Shown here: piece by piece, positions 51,327 to 60,864 of the stretch
How positions within the stretch are numbered: the stretch's first letter is position 1
Layout of the letters: each line of letters opens with the position of its first letter
Assembly: GCF_001027285.1 (NCBI RefSeq)
Contig: NZ_CP011509.1
Coordinates: 6,720,501-6,784,500 of the forward strand
Direction of reading: 5' to 3'
Origin: Archangium gephyra
GTDB lineage: Bacteria; Myxococcota; Myxococcia; Myxococcales; Myxococcaceae
DNA: 64,000 nt
The notes under the pieces: generated by a model
Told to the model about the DNA's origin: nothing
Databases searched by the model: none
What the model saw: the letters and a program-made list of their open reading frames with translations, nothing else
Program-made: the position numbers and the translations under genes

Positions 51327-53357
51327 GTGGCTTCGGAGCTGTGGCTGGAGATTGACATCAACCGGGTGGGGGAGGAGCTCAGCGCCACGGCCCGGGGAGG
51401 CCAGAACGTGCAGCTTCCCGCCCACTCCCTGGGGGCACGGTTCTCGTCGGAGCGCGTGCGCCAGTTCGGTGAGTGGGTGAAACGGGCGGCGGCGGACACC
51501 GCCTCCCTGACGCGCTCCCACCCAGAGGGCAAGGCACTCCGCGAGGCGCAGGACCTCTACCAGGCGCTCTTCCAGCCGGGGCTGCTGGAGATCCTGCACA
51601 AGCTCCAGGGCGCCGCGGGGAGCGAGCCGGTGTTGCTGCGGCTCAACCCCCAGGAGCTCGAGCTGAAGGCCATCCCCTGGGAGGCCCTCTGCCGGCCGGG
51701 CTCGACGCTCGACTTCCTGGGCACCTCGCAGGAGGTGCTCCTCGTCCGCGGCGTCGAGTCGACACGCTTCCTGCAGCCACGCGAGGTGAAGGGGGCCGTC
51801 CGGCTGCTCGTCATCTCTCCCTCGGACGAGGACGCACCCGAGCGGCTGCGCGCGATGCTGCACCCGAGCATCCAGGCCGGAGAGCTCGAGTGGCTGGAGC
51901 CGCTCACCGGCCCGCGGGCGAGCAAGTCCTTCCTCCAGGATCGATTGCGGCGGGAGCCCGTCCCGCACATCCTCCACTTCATCGGGCACGGGGGACTGGA
52001 CGATGAGGGGGCTCCCAGCCTGCAGCTGGTGAGCAGGGAGGAGGAGCCGCCCGGGTTCAAGGTGGAGCTGCTGGCCCAGGAGCTGATGGCCGCCTTCCGC
52101 ACGGATCTGCGCCTGGTCGTCCTGGAGTCCTGCGAAGGGGCGCAGCCCGGGGAGCTGGCGAGCGCGGCGGAGCTGCTGGCCCGCTCCGGGGCCGCCGCGG
52201 TGGTGGCGCACCTGTGGCCCGTGAAGGCGGACGTGGCACGGCACTGCTCGGCGGCCTTCTATCGCTCGCTCACCCAGGCCGCGGCGCAACGGGGAGATGT
52301 GGCGCGCAGCCTGCACGACGCGCGGCGCAGCATCCTGGGGCAGTACGAGCAGAGCGCGGAGGCCTTCTCCCCGGTGCTGTACCTGCGGGGGCACGAGTCC
52401 ACCCTGTTCGATTTCAAGCGCCGCAAGGTCGTCCCCCCGAGCCCTCCCACCCAGGTGAAGCCGGCGGCTTCGACGGACCCCGGAGTGGGGGCGCTGTTGG
52501 AGCTGCTCCAGCAACCCTTCTCGCTGCTGCTGGGAGACCACGGGAGCGGCACCTTCGAGCCCCTCCACAAACTGCTGCGCGAGCAGCTCCAGGAGGCCCC
52601 CTGGACCGCGCCCGAGCACCTGCCGCTGAGCGCGCTGGCCCAGCGGTATGCGTTGCAGTCCGGGGAGGACGAGCTGCGCCTGCGCTTCCAGGAGGCGGTC
52701 AACCGGGACGTGCTTCCGTCGATGCCGCTCGTGGAGGAGCTGGCCCGGTGGTTGAGACCCGGGTTCCACATCACGCTCTTGCGGCAGCCCGTGTTGGAGC
52801 TGGCGCTCGCCGCGCACCGTCCCGACGTGCCGCTCTACGTCATCCAGCCTTCGAAGTCGAAGGAGCGGCCCCTCATCCGCCAACACGTGGCCGGGAAGGG
52901 CTGGGTGCCACTGGCCGAGCCGCCGGCCTCCTTCAATGCGAAGCGGGATGTGGTGCTGGTGCGGCTCTACCGTGGCTACATGCCCGACCCGGTGTTCGCC
53001 CCTCCGCTGCTCACCGAGGACGACTACCTGCGCAACGTGCGCGAGCTCGAGTCCGTGCTGCCCCAGACCCTGGCCGACACGATCTTGAGCACCCTGGCCA
53101 ACCAGCCCGCGCTGCTGCTGGGCATGTCCCTGCTGTCGTGGGACCACCGCCACCTGCTCCAGTGCCTCTTCAACCGGGCGCTGCCAGGCAGGAGCACCGT
53201 GCTCCTGGAGCCGGAGGACGCCACGGGCAACGCCTGGTACGAGGGCCGCGGCCTGCCCAGGGGCGTGGGCATCCAGACCGCCCAGGTCGCCTCCTCGGGA
53301 CTGGCCGGGCTCCTGACCGAGCTGCGGCCGGGGCTACGGCCTGGAGAGTCCCAATGA
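51327..53357 (+). CDS. CHAT-domain cysteine protease, module 2 (intact)
   Basis: The 676-aa protein has the CHAT dyad His221 in HFIGHGG and Cys269 in VLESCEGA, then HLWPVKADVAR. The N-terminal region begins WLEIDINRVG, as in module 1. The long C-terminal region holds PFSLLLGDHGSGTFEP, LYVIQPSKSK, VRLYRGYMPDP and LLSWDHRHLLQCL. In module 1 this region is split over two frames. GTG 51327 has AGGGG eight bases upstream. The stop overlaps the ATPase gene by ATGA. The likely role is an effector protease controlled by that ATPase. Confidence 0.9.
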   Translation: MASELWLEIDINRVGEELSATARGGQNVQLPAHSLGARFSSERVRQFGEWVKRAAADTASLTRSHPEGKALREAQDLYQALFQPGLLEILHKLQGAAGSEPVLLRLNPQELELKAIPWEALCRPGSTLDFLGTSQEVLLVRGVESTRFLQPREVKGAVRLLVISPSDEDAPERLRAMLHPSIQAGELEWLEPLTGPRASKSFLQDRLRREPVPHILHFIGHGGLDDEGAPSLQLVSREEEPPGFKVELLAQELMAAFRTDLRLVVLESCEGAQPGELASAAELLARSGAAAVVAHLWPVKADVARHCSAAFYRSLTQAAAQRGDVARSLHDARRSILGQYEQSAEAFSPVLYLRGHESTLFDFKRRKVVPPSPPTQVKPAASTDPGVGALLELLQQPFSLLLGDHGSGTFEPLHKLLREQLQEAPWTAPEHLPLSALAQRYALQSGEDELRLRFQEAVNRDVLPSMPLVEELARWLRPGFHITLLRQPVLELALAAHRPDVPLYVIQPSKSKERPLIRQHVAGKGWVPLAEPPASFNAKRDVVLVRLYRGYMPDPVFAPPLLTEDDYLRNVRELESVLPQTLADTILSTLANQPALLLGMSLLSWDHRHLLQCLFNRALPGRSTVLLEPEDATGNAWYEGRGLPRGVGIQTAQVASSGLAGLLTELRPGLRPGESQ

Positions 53358-56300
53358 GAGGCAATCCCTTCCTGGGTCCCCAGCCCTACCGCTCGGGGGA
53401 CCGGCACCGCTTCTTCGGCCGGAACGAGGTCACCCAGCAACTGGCGAACCGGATCCTCGCCCACCCGTGCGTCACCCTCTTCGGACCTTCCGGAGCGGGC
53501 AAGTCCTCGCTGATGCAGGCTGGCGTGCTCCCGCTGCTGGAGGCCACGCGCGACACCCGGATCGTCCACGTCGAAGGCTGGCTCAAGGACGAGGCGCCCC
53601 TGGAGCGGCTGGTCCAGGCCATGTTCCGGCAGCTCGACCTGGGGCCGTCCCCGGCGCACCCGAGTCCCTCCCAGGGACTCGAGACGGCGCTGGAGCTGGC
53701 GGAGCAGCAATCGGATCGGCCGCTCCTCATCTGCCTGGATCAGCTGGAGCAGCTCTTCCAGCAGGGACGTGACGCGAGGCACCTGGAGGAGTTCCTCGAG
53801 GGCCTTCAGGTGCTGGCGAACAGTCCCCTGCGAGGGCTTCAGCTCGTGCTGTCAATGCGCGAGGACTACCTGGGACGCTTCCGGGACTGGGCGCGCGGAC
53901 GGAGGGAGCTGTTGGCGCAGGGGTTCCGTCTGGGCCCCCTCCGGGTCGGAGAGATGGTGAAGGTGGCGTGCCAGCTCGCGGGGGCGGGCACACCGGCGCA
54001 GCAGTGGTCACGGGAGGAGCTGTCCGAGCTGATGTTCCAGGTGCGGATGGCCGGGCAGGACAAGTCGGAAGAAGCGGAGGTGCAGGCGGCGTTCGCGCAG
54101 ATTGTCTGCCGGGCGCTCTGGGAGGAGCGAGCGAGGGGGGGATCCACCAAGGTGGTCCGGGCCGAGTTGATGCTCCAGCAGTATCTGGAGACGACCCTGG
54201 AAGGGATGGGGGCGCTGAAGGGACACGCGCGGCGCCTGCTGGAGGATCATCTGGTCGCTGGCGACATGAGCCGGACCTTGCTGACGGAGAAACAGGCGCG
54301 CGCGGTGTTGTCCGAGCTGTCGGAGGCGGAAGCCAGCACGGTGCTGACGCGCCTGGAGGCGGCTGCCGTGCTGCACGCGGAGGAGCACCAGGGCAGCCGG
54401 TACTTCGAGCTGGGACACGACTGGCTGGCGCGCAAGGTGTTCGAGCGGAGAGAGGAGCGGGTCCGGCAGGAGGAGGAGCAGGAGGCCAGGAGGCTGCAAG
54501 AGGAGCGGGCCCGGCAAGAGGAGGAGGCGCGGAAGCTGCGGGAGGAGGAGGAGCGACAGGCGCGGGAGGCCGCCTGGAAGCGACGCGAGGAGCATGCGGC
54601 GAAGCGAATATTGAAGCGGATAGCTGGAGGCGCGGTGACGGTGGCCGTGCTGATGAGTTTGCTGTTGCTTTGGGCGATGCAGCAGCGGAGTGCGGCTGAA
54701 GCAGCGAGAGAGCGTGCGCGCGAGCATGCGTTGATGGCGAGCGCGCGAGAGCATCTGGGACGTGCCAGTCCGGCCATTGCCTCCTGGCTGCTCCTGGAGG
54801 TGAAGAAACCGGAGCAGGCGCGCGGGTGGATGCAGGTGGCAATCGATCTCCTGACGGCGCCTGTTCCTACTTTCACCCTGCACTGCCAAGAGGGCGCACG
54901 CGACGCTTTGTTCAGTCCAGATGGAAGTCGCATCGCCGTCGTGTGTGGGGATGACAGGACCGTGCGGGTGTGGAGGGCCGATGGGAGTGGAGAGCCCGTG
55001 GTGCTCAGGGGCCATGAGGCCAGAGTCGTGTCGGCGGCCTTCAGCCCGGACGGCCAGCGCATCGTCACCGCCTCGGAGGACAAAACGGCGAGGGTGTGGA
55101 GGGCCGATGGGAGGGGATCGCCCGTGGTGCTCAGGCGCCATGAGGACAGCGTCTCGTCGGCGGCCTTCAGCCCGGACGGCCAGCGCATCGTCACCGCCTC
55201 TTTGGACAAAACGGCGAGGGTGTGGAAGGCCGATGGGAGGGGAGAGCCCGTGGTGCTCAGGGGCCATGAGGACAGCGTCTCGTCGGCGGCCTTCAGCCCG
55301 GACGGCCAGCGCATCATCACCGCCTCCGAGGACGGAACGGCGAGGGTATGGACGGCCGATGGGAGGGGAGAGCGCGTGGTACTCAGGGGCCATGAGGCCA
55401 GAGTCGTGTCGGCGGCCTTCAGCCCGGACGGCCAGCGCATCGTCACCGCCTCGGAGGGCGGAACGGCGAGGGTGTGGACGGCCGATGGGAGGGGAAAGTC
55501 CGTGGTGCTCAGGGGCCATGAGGCCAGAGAGGCCAGAGTCGTATCGGCGGCCTTCAGCCCAGACGGCCAGCGCATCGTCACCGCCTCCGAGGACGGAACG
55601 GCGAGGGTGTGGACGGCCGATGGGAGTGGAGAGCCCGTGGTACTCAGGGGCCATGAGGACAGAGTCGTGTCGGCGGCCTTCAGCCCGGACGGCCAGCGCA
55701 TCGTCACCGCCTCGGAGGACAAAACGGTAAGGGTGTGGAAGGCCGATGGGAGGGGAGAGCCCGTAGTGCTCAGGGGCCATGAGGCCAGAGTCGTGTCGGC
55801 GGCCTTCAGCCCGGACGGCCAGCGCATCATCACCGCCTCGGAGGACAAAACGGTAAGGGTGTGGAAGGCCGATGGGCGGGACGAGTCCGTGGTGCTCAGG
55901 GGCCATGAGGACAGAGTCTTGTCGGCGGCCTTCAGCCCGGACGGCCAGCACATCGTCACCGCCTCGGAGGACAAAACGGTGAGGGTGTGGAAGGCCGATG
56001 GGAGGGGAGAGCCCGTGGTGCTCAGGGGCCATGAGGACAGAGTCGTGTCGGCGGCCTTCAGCCCAGACCGCCAGCGCATCGTCACCGCCTCCGAGGACGG
56101 AACGGCGAGGGTGTGGATGGCCGATGGGCGGGGAGAGCCCGTGGTGCTCAGGGGCCATGAGGGCAGCGTCTCGTCGGCGGCCTTCAGCCCGGACGGCCAG
56201 CGCATCGTCACCGCCTCGGAGGACAAAACGGCGAGGGTGTGGAAGGCCGATGGGAGTGGAGAGTTCGTGGTGCTCAGGGGCCATAAGGCCAGAGTCGTGT

Positions 56301-57073
56301 CGGCGGCCTTCAGCCCAGACCGCCAGCGCATCGTCACCGCCTCCGAGGACAAAACGGCGAGGGTGTGGAAGGCCGATGGGCGGGGAGAGTCCGTGGTGCT
56401 CAAGGGCCATGAGGGCAGCGTCTCGTCGGCGGCCTTCAGCCAGGACGGCCAGCGCATCGTCACCACCTCTTTGGACAAAACGGCGAGGGTGTGGAAGGCC
56501 GATGGGAGTGGAGAGCCCGCGGTGCTCAAGGGCCATGAGGGCAGCGTCTGGTCGGCGACCTTCAGCCAGGACGGCCAGCGCATCGTCACCGCTTCTTCGG
56601 ACAAAACGGCGAGGGTGTGGAAGGCCGATGGGCGGGAAGAGTCCGTGGTGCTCAAGGGCCATGAGGGCTACGTCTGGTCGGCGGCCTTCAGCCCGGACGG
56701 CCAGCGCATCGTCACCGCCTCTTTGGATAAAACGGCGAGGGTGTGGAAGGCCGATGGGAGGGGAGAGCCCGTGGTGCTCAGGGGCCATGAGGCCAGCGTC
56801 TCGTCGGCGGAGTTCAGCCCGGACGGCCATCGCATCGTCACCGCCTCTTCGGACAAAACGGCGAGGGTGTGGCCTGGGTCCATTTCAGAGCTTCAGCGCT
56901 TGCTGAAGGAAATCAACATGGACTGTCTTTCTCCCCAAGCGCGCCAGACGTACCTCGATGAAAGCGAGCCAGATGCACAGGCGAGCTATGAGAAGTGTGA
57001 ACGCGGCCACGGGCGTTCCCCCTTCTTCACGGCGGCTCCCCAGACGCAGTCCGCCGCGCCCGCCACTCCTTGA
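53354..57073 (+). CDS. nSTAND1 ATPase with coiled coil, membrane anchor and 16 WD40 blades, module 2
   Basis: The 1239-aa protein opens with NPFLGPQPY and FFGR. Walker [10 protein letters not shown] is at 44-52 and Walker [13 protein letters not shown] at about 125-136. Unlike module 1, it has a strongly charged Glu/Arg coiled coil (about 362-420) before the single membrane span (about 424-443). Sixteen WD40 blades follow (about 515-1175), built on [12 protein letters not shown] and RGHE. The tail DCLS...[12 protein letters not shown] matches module 1. The number of blades is the same in both paralogues, although their repeat DNA is clearly different. Presumed sensor and activator of the CHAT protease encoded just upstream. 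Confidence 0.9.
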   Translation: MRGNPFLGPQPYRSGDRHRFFGRNEVTQQLANRILAHPCVTLFGPSGAGKSSLMQAGVLPLLEATRDTRIVHVEGWLKDEAPLERLVQAMFRQLDLGPSPAHPSPSQGLETALELAEQQSDRPLLICLDQLEQLFQQGRDARHLEEFLEGLQVLANSPLRGLQLVLSMREDYLGRFRDWARGRRELLAQGFRLGPLRVGEMVKVACQLAGAGTPAQQWSREELSELMFQVRMAGQDKSEEAEVQAAFAQIVCRALWEERARGGSTKVVRAELMLQQYLETTLEGMGALKGHARRLLEDHLVAGDMSRTLLTEKQARAVLSELSEAEASTVLTRLEAAAVLHAEEHQGSRYFELGHDWLARKVFERREERVRQEEEQEARRLQEERARQEEEARKLREEEERQAREAAWKRREEHAAKRILKRIAGGAVTVAVLMSLLLLWAMQQRSAAEAARERAREHALMASAREHLGRASPAIASWLLLEVKKPEQARGWMQVAIDLLTAPVPTFTLHCQEGARDALFSPDGSRIAVVCGDDRTVRVWRADGSGEPVVLRGHEARVVSAAFSPDGQRIVTASEDKTARVWRADGRGSPVVLRRHEDSVSSAAFSPDGQRIVTASLDKTARVWKADGRGEPVVLRGHEDSVSSAAFSPDGQRIITASEDGTARVWTADGRGERVVLRGHEARVVSAAFSPDGQRIVTASEGGTARVWTADGRGKSVVLRGHEAREARVVSAAFSPDGQRIVTASEDGTARVWTADGSGEPVVLRGHEDRVVSAAFSPDGQRIVTASEDKTVRVWKADGRGEPVVLRGHEARVVSAAFSPDGQRIITASEDKTVRVWKADGRDESVVLRGHEDRVLSAAFSPDGQHIVTASEDKTVRVWKADGRGEPVVLRGHEDRVVSAAFSPDRQRIVTASEDGTARVWMADGRGEPVVLRGHEGSVSSAAFSPDGQRIVTASEDKTARVWKADGSGEFVVLRGHKARVVSAAFSPDRQRIVTASEDKTARVWKADGRGESVVLKGHEGSVSSAAFSQDGQRIVTTSLDKTARVWKADGSGEPAVLKGHEGSVWSATFSQDGQRIVTASSDKTARVWKADGREESVVLKGHEGYVWSAAFSPDGQRIVTASLDKTARVWKADGRGEPVVLRGHEASVSSAEFSPDGHRIVTASSDKTARVWPGSISELQRLLKEINMDCLSPQARQTYLDESEPDAQASYEKCERGHGRSPFFTAAPQTQSAAPATP
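54950..56875 (+). repeat. Tandem ~126-bp WD40-encoding repeat array, module 2
   Basis: About fifteen tandem units share long identical stretches (for example GGCGGCCTTCAGCCCGGACG) and differ mainly in the codons around GGCCATGAG...GTC and after GCCTC. One unit carries an extra nine bases (55520-55537). The last five units have drifted further (AAGGGCCATGAG, CAGGACGG), so the array has a homogeneous front and a diverged end. Confidence 0.9.
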
Positions 57074-57159
57074 CTACGGGACCCAAGCGTTTCCTGGAGG
57101 CGGTACTCCGTAGCAACGGACGCTCGTACTGGCTGGGGAAGAAGTGATGGCGTGTCGCC

Positions 57160-58095
57160 TCACTCGGGCTGCAACGTCCCGTTGTACACCTGCTCGAGGA
57201 TGGCGAAGCGGTTGGGGAACTGGCTCTGGAGCGCCGCCAGGTGCTCGGGGCCCTTCTCGCGCGCTTCCACGTAGGCGAGCCAGCCCTCCGCGAAGTCCTC
57301 ATACTGGTTGCCATTGGCGTACTGCGACGGGGAGATGCCGTCCGCCTGCATCGCCGCGTCCCAGCCGGGCGGCCTGCCTCCCTGGCGATCGAACTCGAAG
57401 CCGACCGCGTGCCCGAACTCGTGGTCGAACGTCATCTCGTCGAGATCGTCCTTCACCCCCATGTTCACTTCCTGGGTCACGTTCTCGTAGGTGCCGCGAA
57501 ACGCGCCCGGGTTCAGGTTGATGATGGGGCTCGCACTGCGCAGGTGCTCCGGGTACTGGGTCCAGTAGTCGGCGTACGCCGCCGTGCCCCGCAGCAGCTC
57601 CTGCTCCGTGAGCCCCGGCTCGGGGTGGATGAGCATCGAGTTCTGGTTCGCGTCCGTCACGCGCCAGCCCCCGTTCTCCCGCGTGAACTGGAGCGCCTCG
57701 GTCTGGCCGTTGGCGTTCGTGAACTGCACCGGCTCGCTGCCCGCACCACTGATGATCTGCTGCTGCTCCTGGGCCAGCGCGCGGGTGCGCTGCGCCTCAT
57801 CCGCGGGGACCTCCCCATGCGTGTGCTCGGTGGGCACGACGGGCTGCCGGGGCGCGAACATGTTGCGCAACCACCGGGGCGGCTCGGAGGCCGTGAGCGA
57901 AACGGGGGCGCGCGGCGCGGCGGGCTCGAAGCTGCTCTGGCCGCTGTAACCCGTGGCCGCCGTGCTCTTCGTCGGCGTGGGCGCCGTGGTCGTCGAGGCC
58001 TGACCGACGCGCGAGGCCGCCGTGTCGCCGGAAGACTGCGTCTTGGTCTGGGAGCGGAAATCGGGACGGGAGGGGGACCGGGTCGAGATGGTCAT
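57160..58095 (-). CDS. Zincin-like metalloprotease, smaller relative
   Basis: The 311-aa protein starts MTISTRSPSRPDF, then ~80 residues rich in Ser, Thr, Ala and Pro. The catalytic part has TFDHEFGHAVGFE (HExxH, first His at 225) and QYEDFAEGWLAYVEA with the expected downstream Glu. Then comes PNRFAILEQVYNGTL, which parallels the end of the zincin at 45264 (PERFRILDEMLGG). The two proteins share the order HExxH, Y(A)...EDFAE, FxILxxx, so they are the same family. No signal peptide. It is divergent from the Ala-rich 652-aa gene. Confidence 0.75.
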   Translation of the reverse strand: MTISTRSPSRPDFRSQTKTQSSGDTAASRVGQASTTTAPTPTKSTAATGYSGQSSFEPAAPRAPVSLTASEPPRWLRNMFAPRQPVVPTEHTHGEVPADEAQRTRALAQEQQQIISGAGSEPVQFTNANGQTEALQFTRENGGWRVTDANQNSMLIHPEPGLTEQELLRGTAAYADYWTQYPEHLRSASPIINLNPGAFRGTYENVTQEVNMGVKDDLDEMTFDHEFGHAVGFEFDRQGGRPPGWDAAMQADGISPSQYANGNQYEDFAEGWLAYVEAREKGPEHLAALQSQFPNRFAILEQVYNGTLQPE

Positions 58096-58330
58096 GGGTT
58101 GGGCCGTTTCACAGCGAGTCCGGGAAATTGTCGTCCCGGGCTCCTCGGAAGTTTCGCGCGAAGTGAGAGTCCTCGGGCGATTTCATGTCGCATGCGGTGG
58201 GTGAGGATGCGACCCCTCCGCACAAAGATGCGGAATCATTCAAGGATACCGCGAAAAAATCCACTTTCGTGGAGCAACCGCGAATTCCGCCCGCCGATAA
58301 TGGGGAGAGCAACGTTTCCCAGGAGATGAG

Positions 58331-60289
58331 ATGAGCATCAAGCGCATGGATGGTGGCGGAGCCTCCACGGCGGCCGCGCAGGCCCGCGAGGCGGCCCAGA
58401 AGGCGGCGGCGGAAGCGGCTCGCCAGGCGGCCCTCGCCGCGGCGCGTGAGGCCGCTGCTCGCGAGGCGGCGGCCCAGGCGGCGCGCACGGCCTCCCAGCA
58501 GTCGCAGTCGAGCTTCCAGCCCCAGGCGGCCCGCAACACCGTGAAGCTGGATGGCAACGCCGCCCCCCCGGCCTCCTCGCTCTTCACCGAGAACAACCGC
58601 GACGGCAGCGTGAACTGCCTGGACCGCGCGGCGGACTTCATCTCCAAGAGCACGCCCCAGCTCCAGGCCCGCTCGGAGCTCGTCTTCCTGGAGGATCAGC
58701 GCGCCGGCCAGGAGGGGCAGACGGGCCACGTGGTGGTGCGCCAGGGCGAGCGGGTGCTCGATCCCAGCAGCGGCAAGAGCTACGAGGACATGCAGGCGTA
58801 CCTGCGCGAGCAGCCCCAGTACCGCGAGGTGGGCACCATGTCCGGCACCTCCGCCGCCAAGGTGTTCGCCACCGAGCCGGGCTCGCCCGAGCGCGCCAAG
58901 GCCCTGGCCGCGGCCAACGTGTCGCCCGAGCTGCAGCGCATGATGGTGGCGGACCAGCCGCCGAGCGTCCCCAACAACCTGCCCAACCCGGCCAACCCGG
59001 GGGACTACAACGTCTCCACCGGCAGCGCCCAGGTGGGCCCCGTCACGGTGAACTACCCGGATCAGCCCGGGCCCGTGCAGGTGGAGTTCAGCTCCTCGCT
59101 CGAGAGCGAGGTGGAGCGCGAGGACGGCTACGTCACCGTCACCATGAACGCGGAGACGTCCGTGTCCGCCACGGGCGAGCTGGAGCTCAAGGCCGTGTCC
59201 GTGGGCGGGGGTGTCTCCGCCGGCAATCAGATGACGTACGAGGTGAAGATGAAGGAGGAGGACTTCGAGCGCATGCGGCGCGGCGAGATTCCTCCTCCCC
59301 ACCCGCTGGATCCGAACACGCTGCCGGACGGCGGCTCGGTGCGCCTCGAGCAGTCGCAGTTCACGGGCACCTCCATGGAGGCGGGCATCTCCTACCACGC
59401 GGCCGAGCTGGGCATGTCCAGCGACATCCGCGAAGGGGAGGGGATGATGATCGAGATGAGCCGCACCGGCGACAGCGTGCAGGTGACGGCGGGCCCCAAG
59501 CAGTTCATCGAGAACGAGGGGAAGATCAGCGTGGGCGTGGGCCCCGTGTCCGTGTCCGCCGGCCGCACCGACACCCTCACCAACTACCAGCTGCGCACGG
59601 CCACGTTCGACCTCTCCAACCCCCAGGGCCAGGAGGCCTACAACGCCTTCCGCGAGACCGGCCGCATGCCGGAGACGGACGGGGCGGGCGTGAGCAACGC
59701 GCTGCGCCTGGAGCGGGTGAAGTACGAGTCGCAGAGCGAGTTCGGGCTCGAGCTCGGCCCCATCGAGCTGAGCGCCGAGGGCGCCGCGAACACCGGCGAC
59801 ATGCTCATCACCCACCACCCGGACGGCTCGACGACGCGCTCGCTGGACCTGGTGTACGGAGGAGATCACCCGGACCTCAACATCTCGCAGCGCTTCGACA
59901 AGGACGGCAAGCTCGTCCCGGGCAGCGAGAGCTACACGTACAAGTTCGACACGGATGATCCGAACATGCGGGAGATCATGGTGTACGCCTTCACCGGGGA
60001 CGAGGCCAAGGCCAAGGCCGCGCGGGACAGCGATGAGCCCATGACCCTGACGCTCACCCGGGATCAGATGCGGCAGCTGCAGGAGCGGGCCAGCGATCAG
60101 CCCATGGGCCACATGGGCCTGGGTGGCCTGCTGTCCGATTACGACGGCAACCCGCTCGACCCCACCACGGCCGCGAGCATCCTGGCGGGCTCGCCCGTGT
60201 ACAACGAGTTCCGCGTGGTGCAGGAGCTCTTCGGCCTCTCGGACGGCGGAAACAATCCGCCGCCCGGCACCCTCGAGTACGGCAACTGA
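58331..60289 (+). CDS. Large Ala-rich-headed hypothetical protein, 652 aa
   Basis: The protein starts MSIKRMDGGGAS, then a ~45-residue Ala/Arg/Glu helix (AAREAAAREAAAQAAR). A possible small cysteine-peptidase-like region follows: VNCLDRAADF (Cys at 95), TGHVVVRQGERVLDPSSG (His near 137 and Asp near 148). The remaining ~430 residues are beta-rich with repeated VSxGxGxVSVSAG-type strands (VSVGGGVSAG, ISVGVGPVSVSAG), which could form a barrel or fibre. No named family. ATG 58331 has AGGAGATG overlapping it. It is divergent from the zincin at 58095 and is followed by the REP pair. Confidence 0.65.
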   Translation: MSIKRMDGGGASTAAAQAREAAQKAAAEAARQAALAAAREAAAREAAAQAARTASQQSQSSFQPQAARNTVKLDGNAAPPASSLFTENNRDGSVNCLDRAADFISKSTPQLQARSELVFLEDQRAGQEGQTGHVVVRQGERVLDPSSGKSYEDMQAYLREQPQYREVGTMSGTSAAKVFATEPGSPERAKALAAANVSPELQRMMVADQPPSVPNNLPNPANPGDYNVSTGSAQVGPVTVNYPDQPGPVQVEFSSSLESEVEREDGYVTVTMNAETSVSATGELELKAVSVGGGVSAGNQMTYEVKMKEEDFERMRRGEIPPPHPLDPNTLPDGGSVRLEQSQFTGTSMEAGISYHAAELGMSSDIREGEGMMIEMSRTGDSVQVTAGPKQFIENEGKISVGVGPVSVSAGRTDTLTNYQLRTATFDLSNPQGQEAYNAFRETGRMPETDGAGVSNALRLERVKYESQSEFGLELGPIELSAEGAANTGDMLITHHPDGSTTRSLDLVYGGDHPDLNISQRFDKDGKLVPGSESYTYKFDTDDPNMREIMVYAFTGDEAKAKAARDSDEPMTLTLTRDQMRQLQERASDQPMGHMGLGGLLSDYDGNPLDPTTAASILAGSPVYNEFRVVQELFGLSDGGNNPPPGTLEYGN

Positions 60290-60308
60290 GGCCTACTCCG
60301 CACCGTTC

Positions 60309-60445
60309 TCCCTCTCCCTCCGGGAGAGGGTGGGGGTGAGGGTATCCGAGCCCGTTCTTCAACCCATGGCCCTCGGTGTGGACAGGGGGTTCAACCCGGG
60401 TCCACCCGATACCCTCACCCCGTCCCTCTCCCGAGGGGAGAGGGG
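60309..60445. repeat. Inverted pair of REP-like units
   Basis: Unit 1 (60309-60345) is a hairpin CTCTCCC-TCC-GGGAGAG followed by TGGGGGTGAGGGTATC. Unit 2 (about 60408-60445) is its reverse complement with small changes: GATACCCTCACCCC then CCCTCTCCC-GA-GGGGAGAGGG. About 60 unrelated bases lie between. This is the layout of a REP doublet (BIME-like). Such sequences are dispersed non-coding repeats mobilised by RAYT transposases. It follows the gene ending at 60289 and may also stop transcription. Confidence 0.7.
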
Positions 60446-60516
60446 AAGTAGGTCGAGCTACGGCGCGGTGCAGGCGTTCATGCGGCTCTGGCCGACATCC
60501 GCTGGAGGTGTTCCCC

Positions 60517-60864
60517 ATGGTGGTGCCCCGGCCCCTGACGCTCTCGGCCATCGCGCGAGGCGAGCGCGCGGCGGCGATCTCCCGCATCGAGTCGGCCATC
60601 TCCAGCTGCGGGTGGCTGGTGGAGGCGCGCGCCTTCTCCGGGCTCTACATGAGCTTCCAGGTGGAGCTCGAGCGCCCACGGCTGGGTGGGTTCGCGCAGC
60701 GGATGCGGGACGCCGGTGCCCCGTTGGATGCGCCTTCCGAGGCGGCGCTCGCGGCCGAAGCTTCCGTCACTCCGGCAGAGGGTGCGGTGCCCGCGGCGCT
60801 GGGCGTCACCTTTCCGGATGGAAACCCCGATCAGCGTCAGGTCATCCCCCCTGTGCCCGGGTAG
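60517..60864 (+). CDS. Hypothetical protein, 115 aa
   Basis: Start ATG 60517 has a strong ribosome site, GGAGGTG, eight bases upstream. The product is helical at first (LSAIARGERAAAISRIESAISSCG), then WLVEARAFSGLYMSFQVELE, and a Pro/Ala-rich end. No known domain. Its last 23 bases overlap the end of the convergent epoxide hydrolase gene. Confidence 0.55.
   Translation: MVVPRPLTLSAIARGERAAAISRIESAISSCGWLVEARAFSGLYMSFQVELERPRLGGFAQRMRDAGAPLDAPSEAALAAEASVTPAEGAVPAALGVTFPDGNPDQRQVIPPVPG

Noticed and set aside
54008-56830. Long antisense open frames opposite the module 2 WD40 array
   Set aside because: Same cause as in module 1. The sense frame has clear STAND and WD40 motifs.
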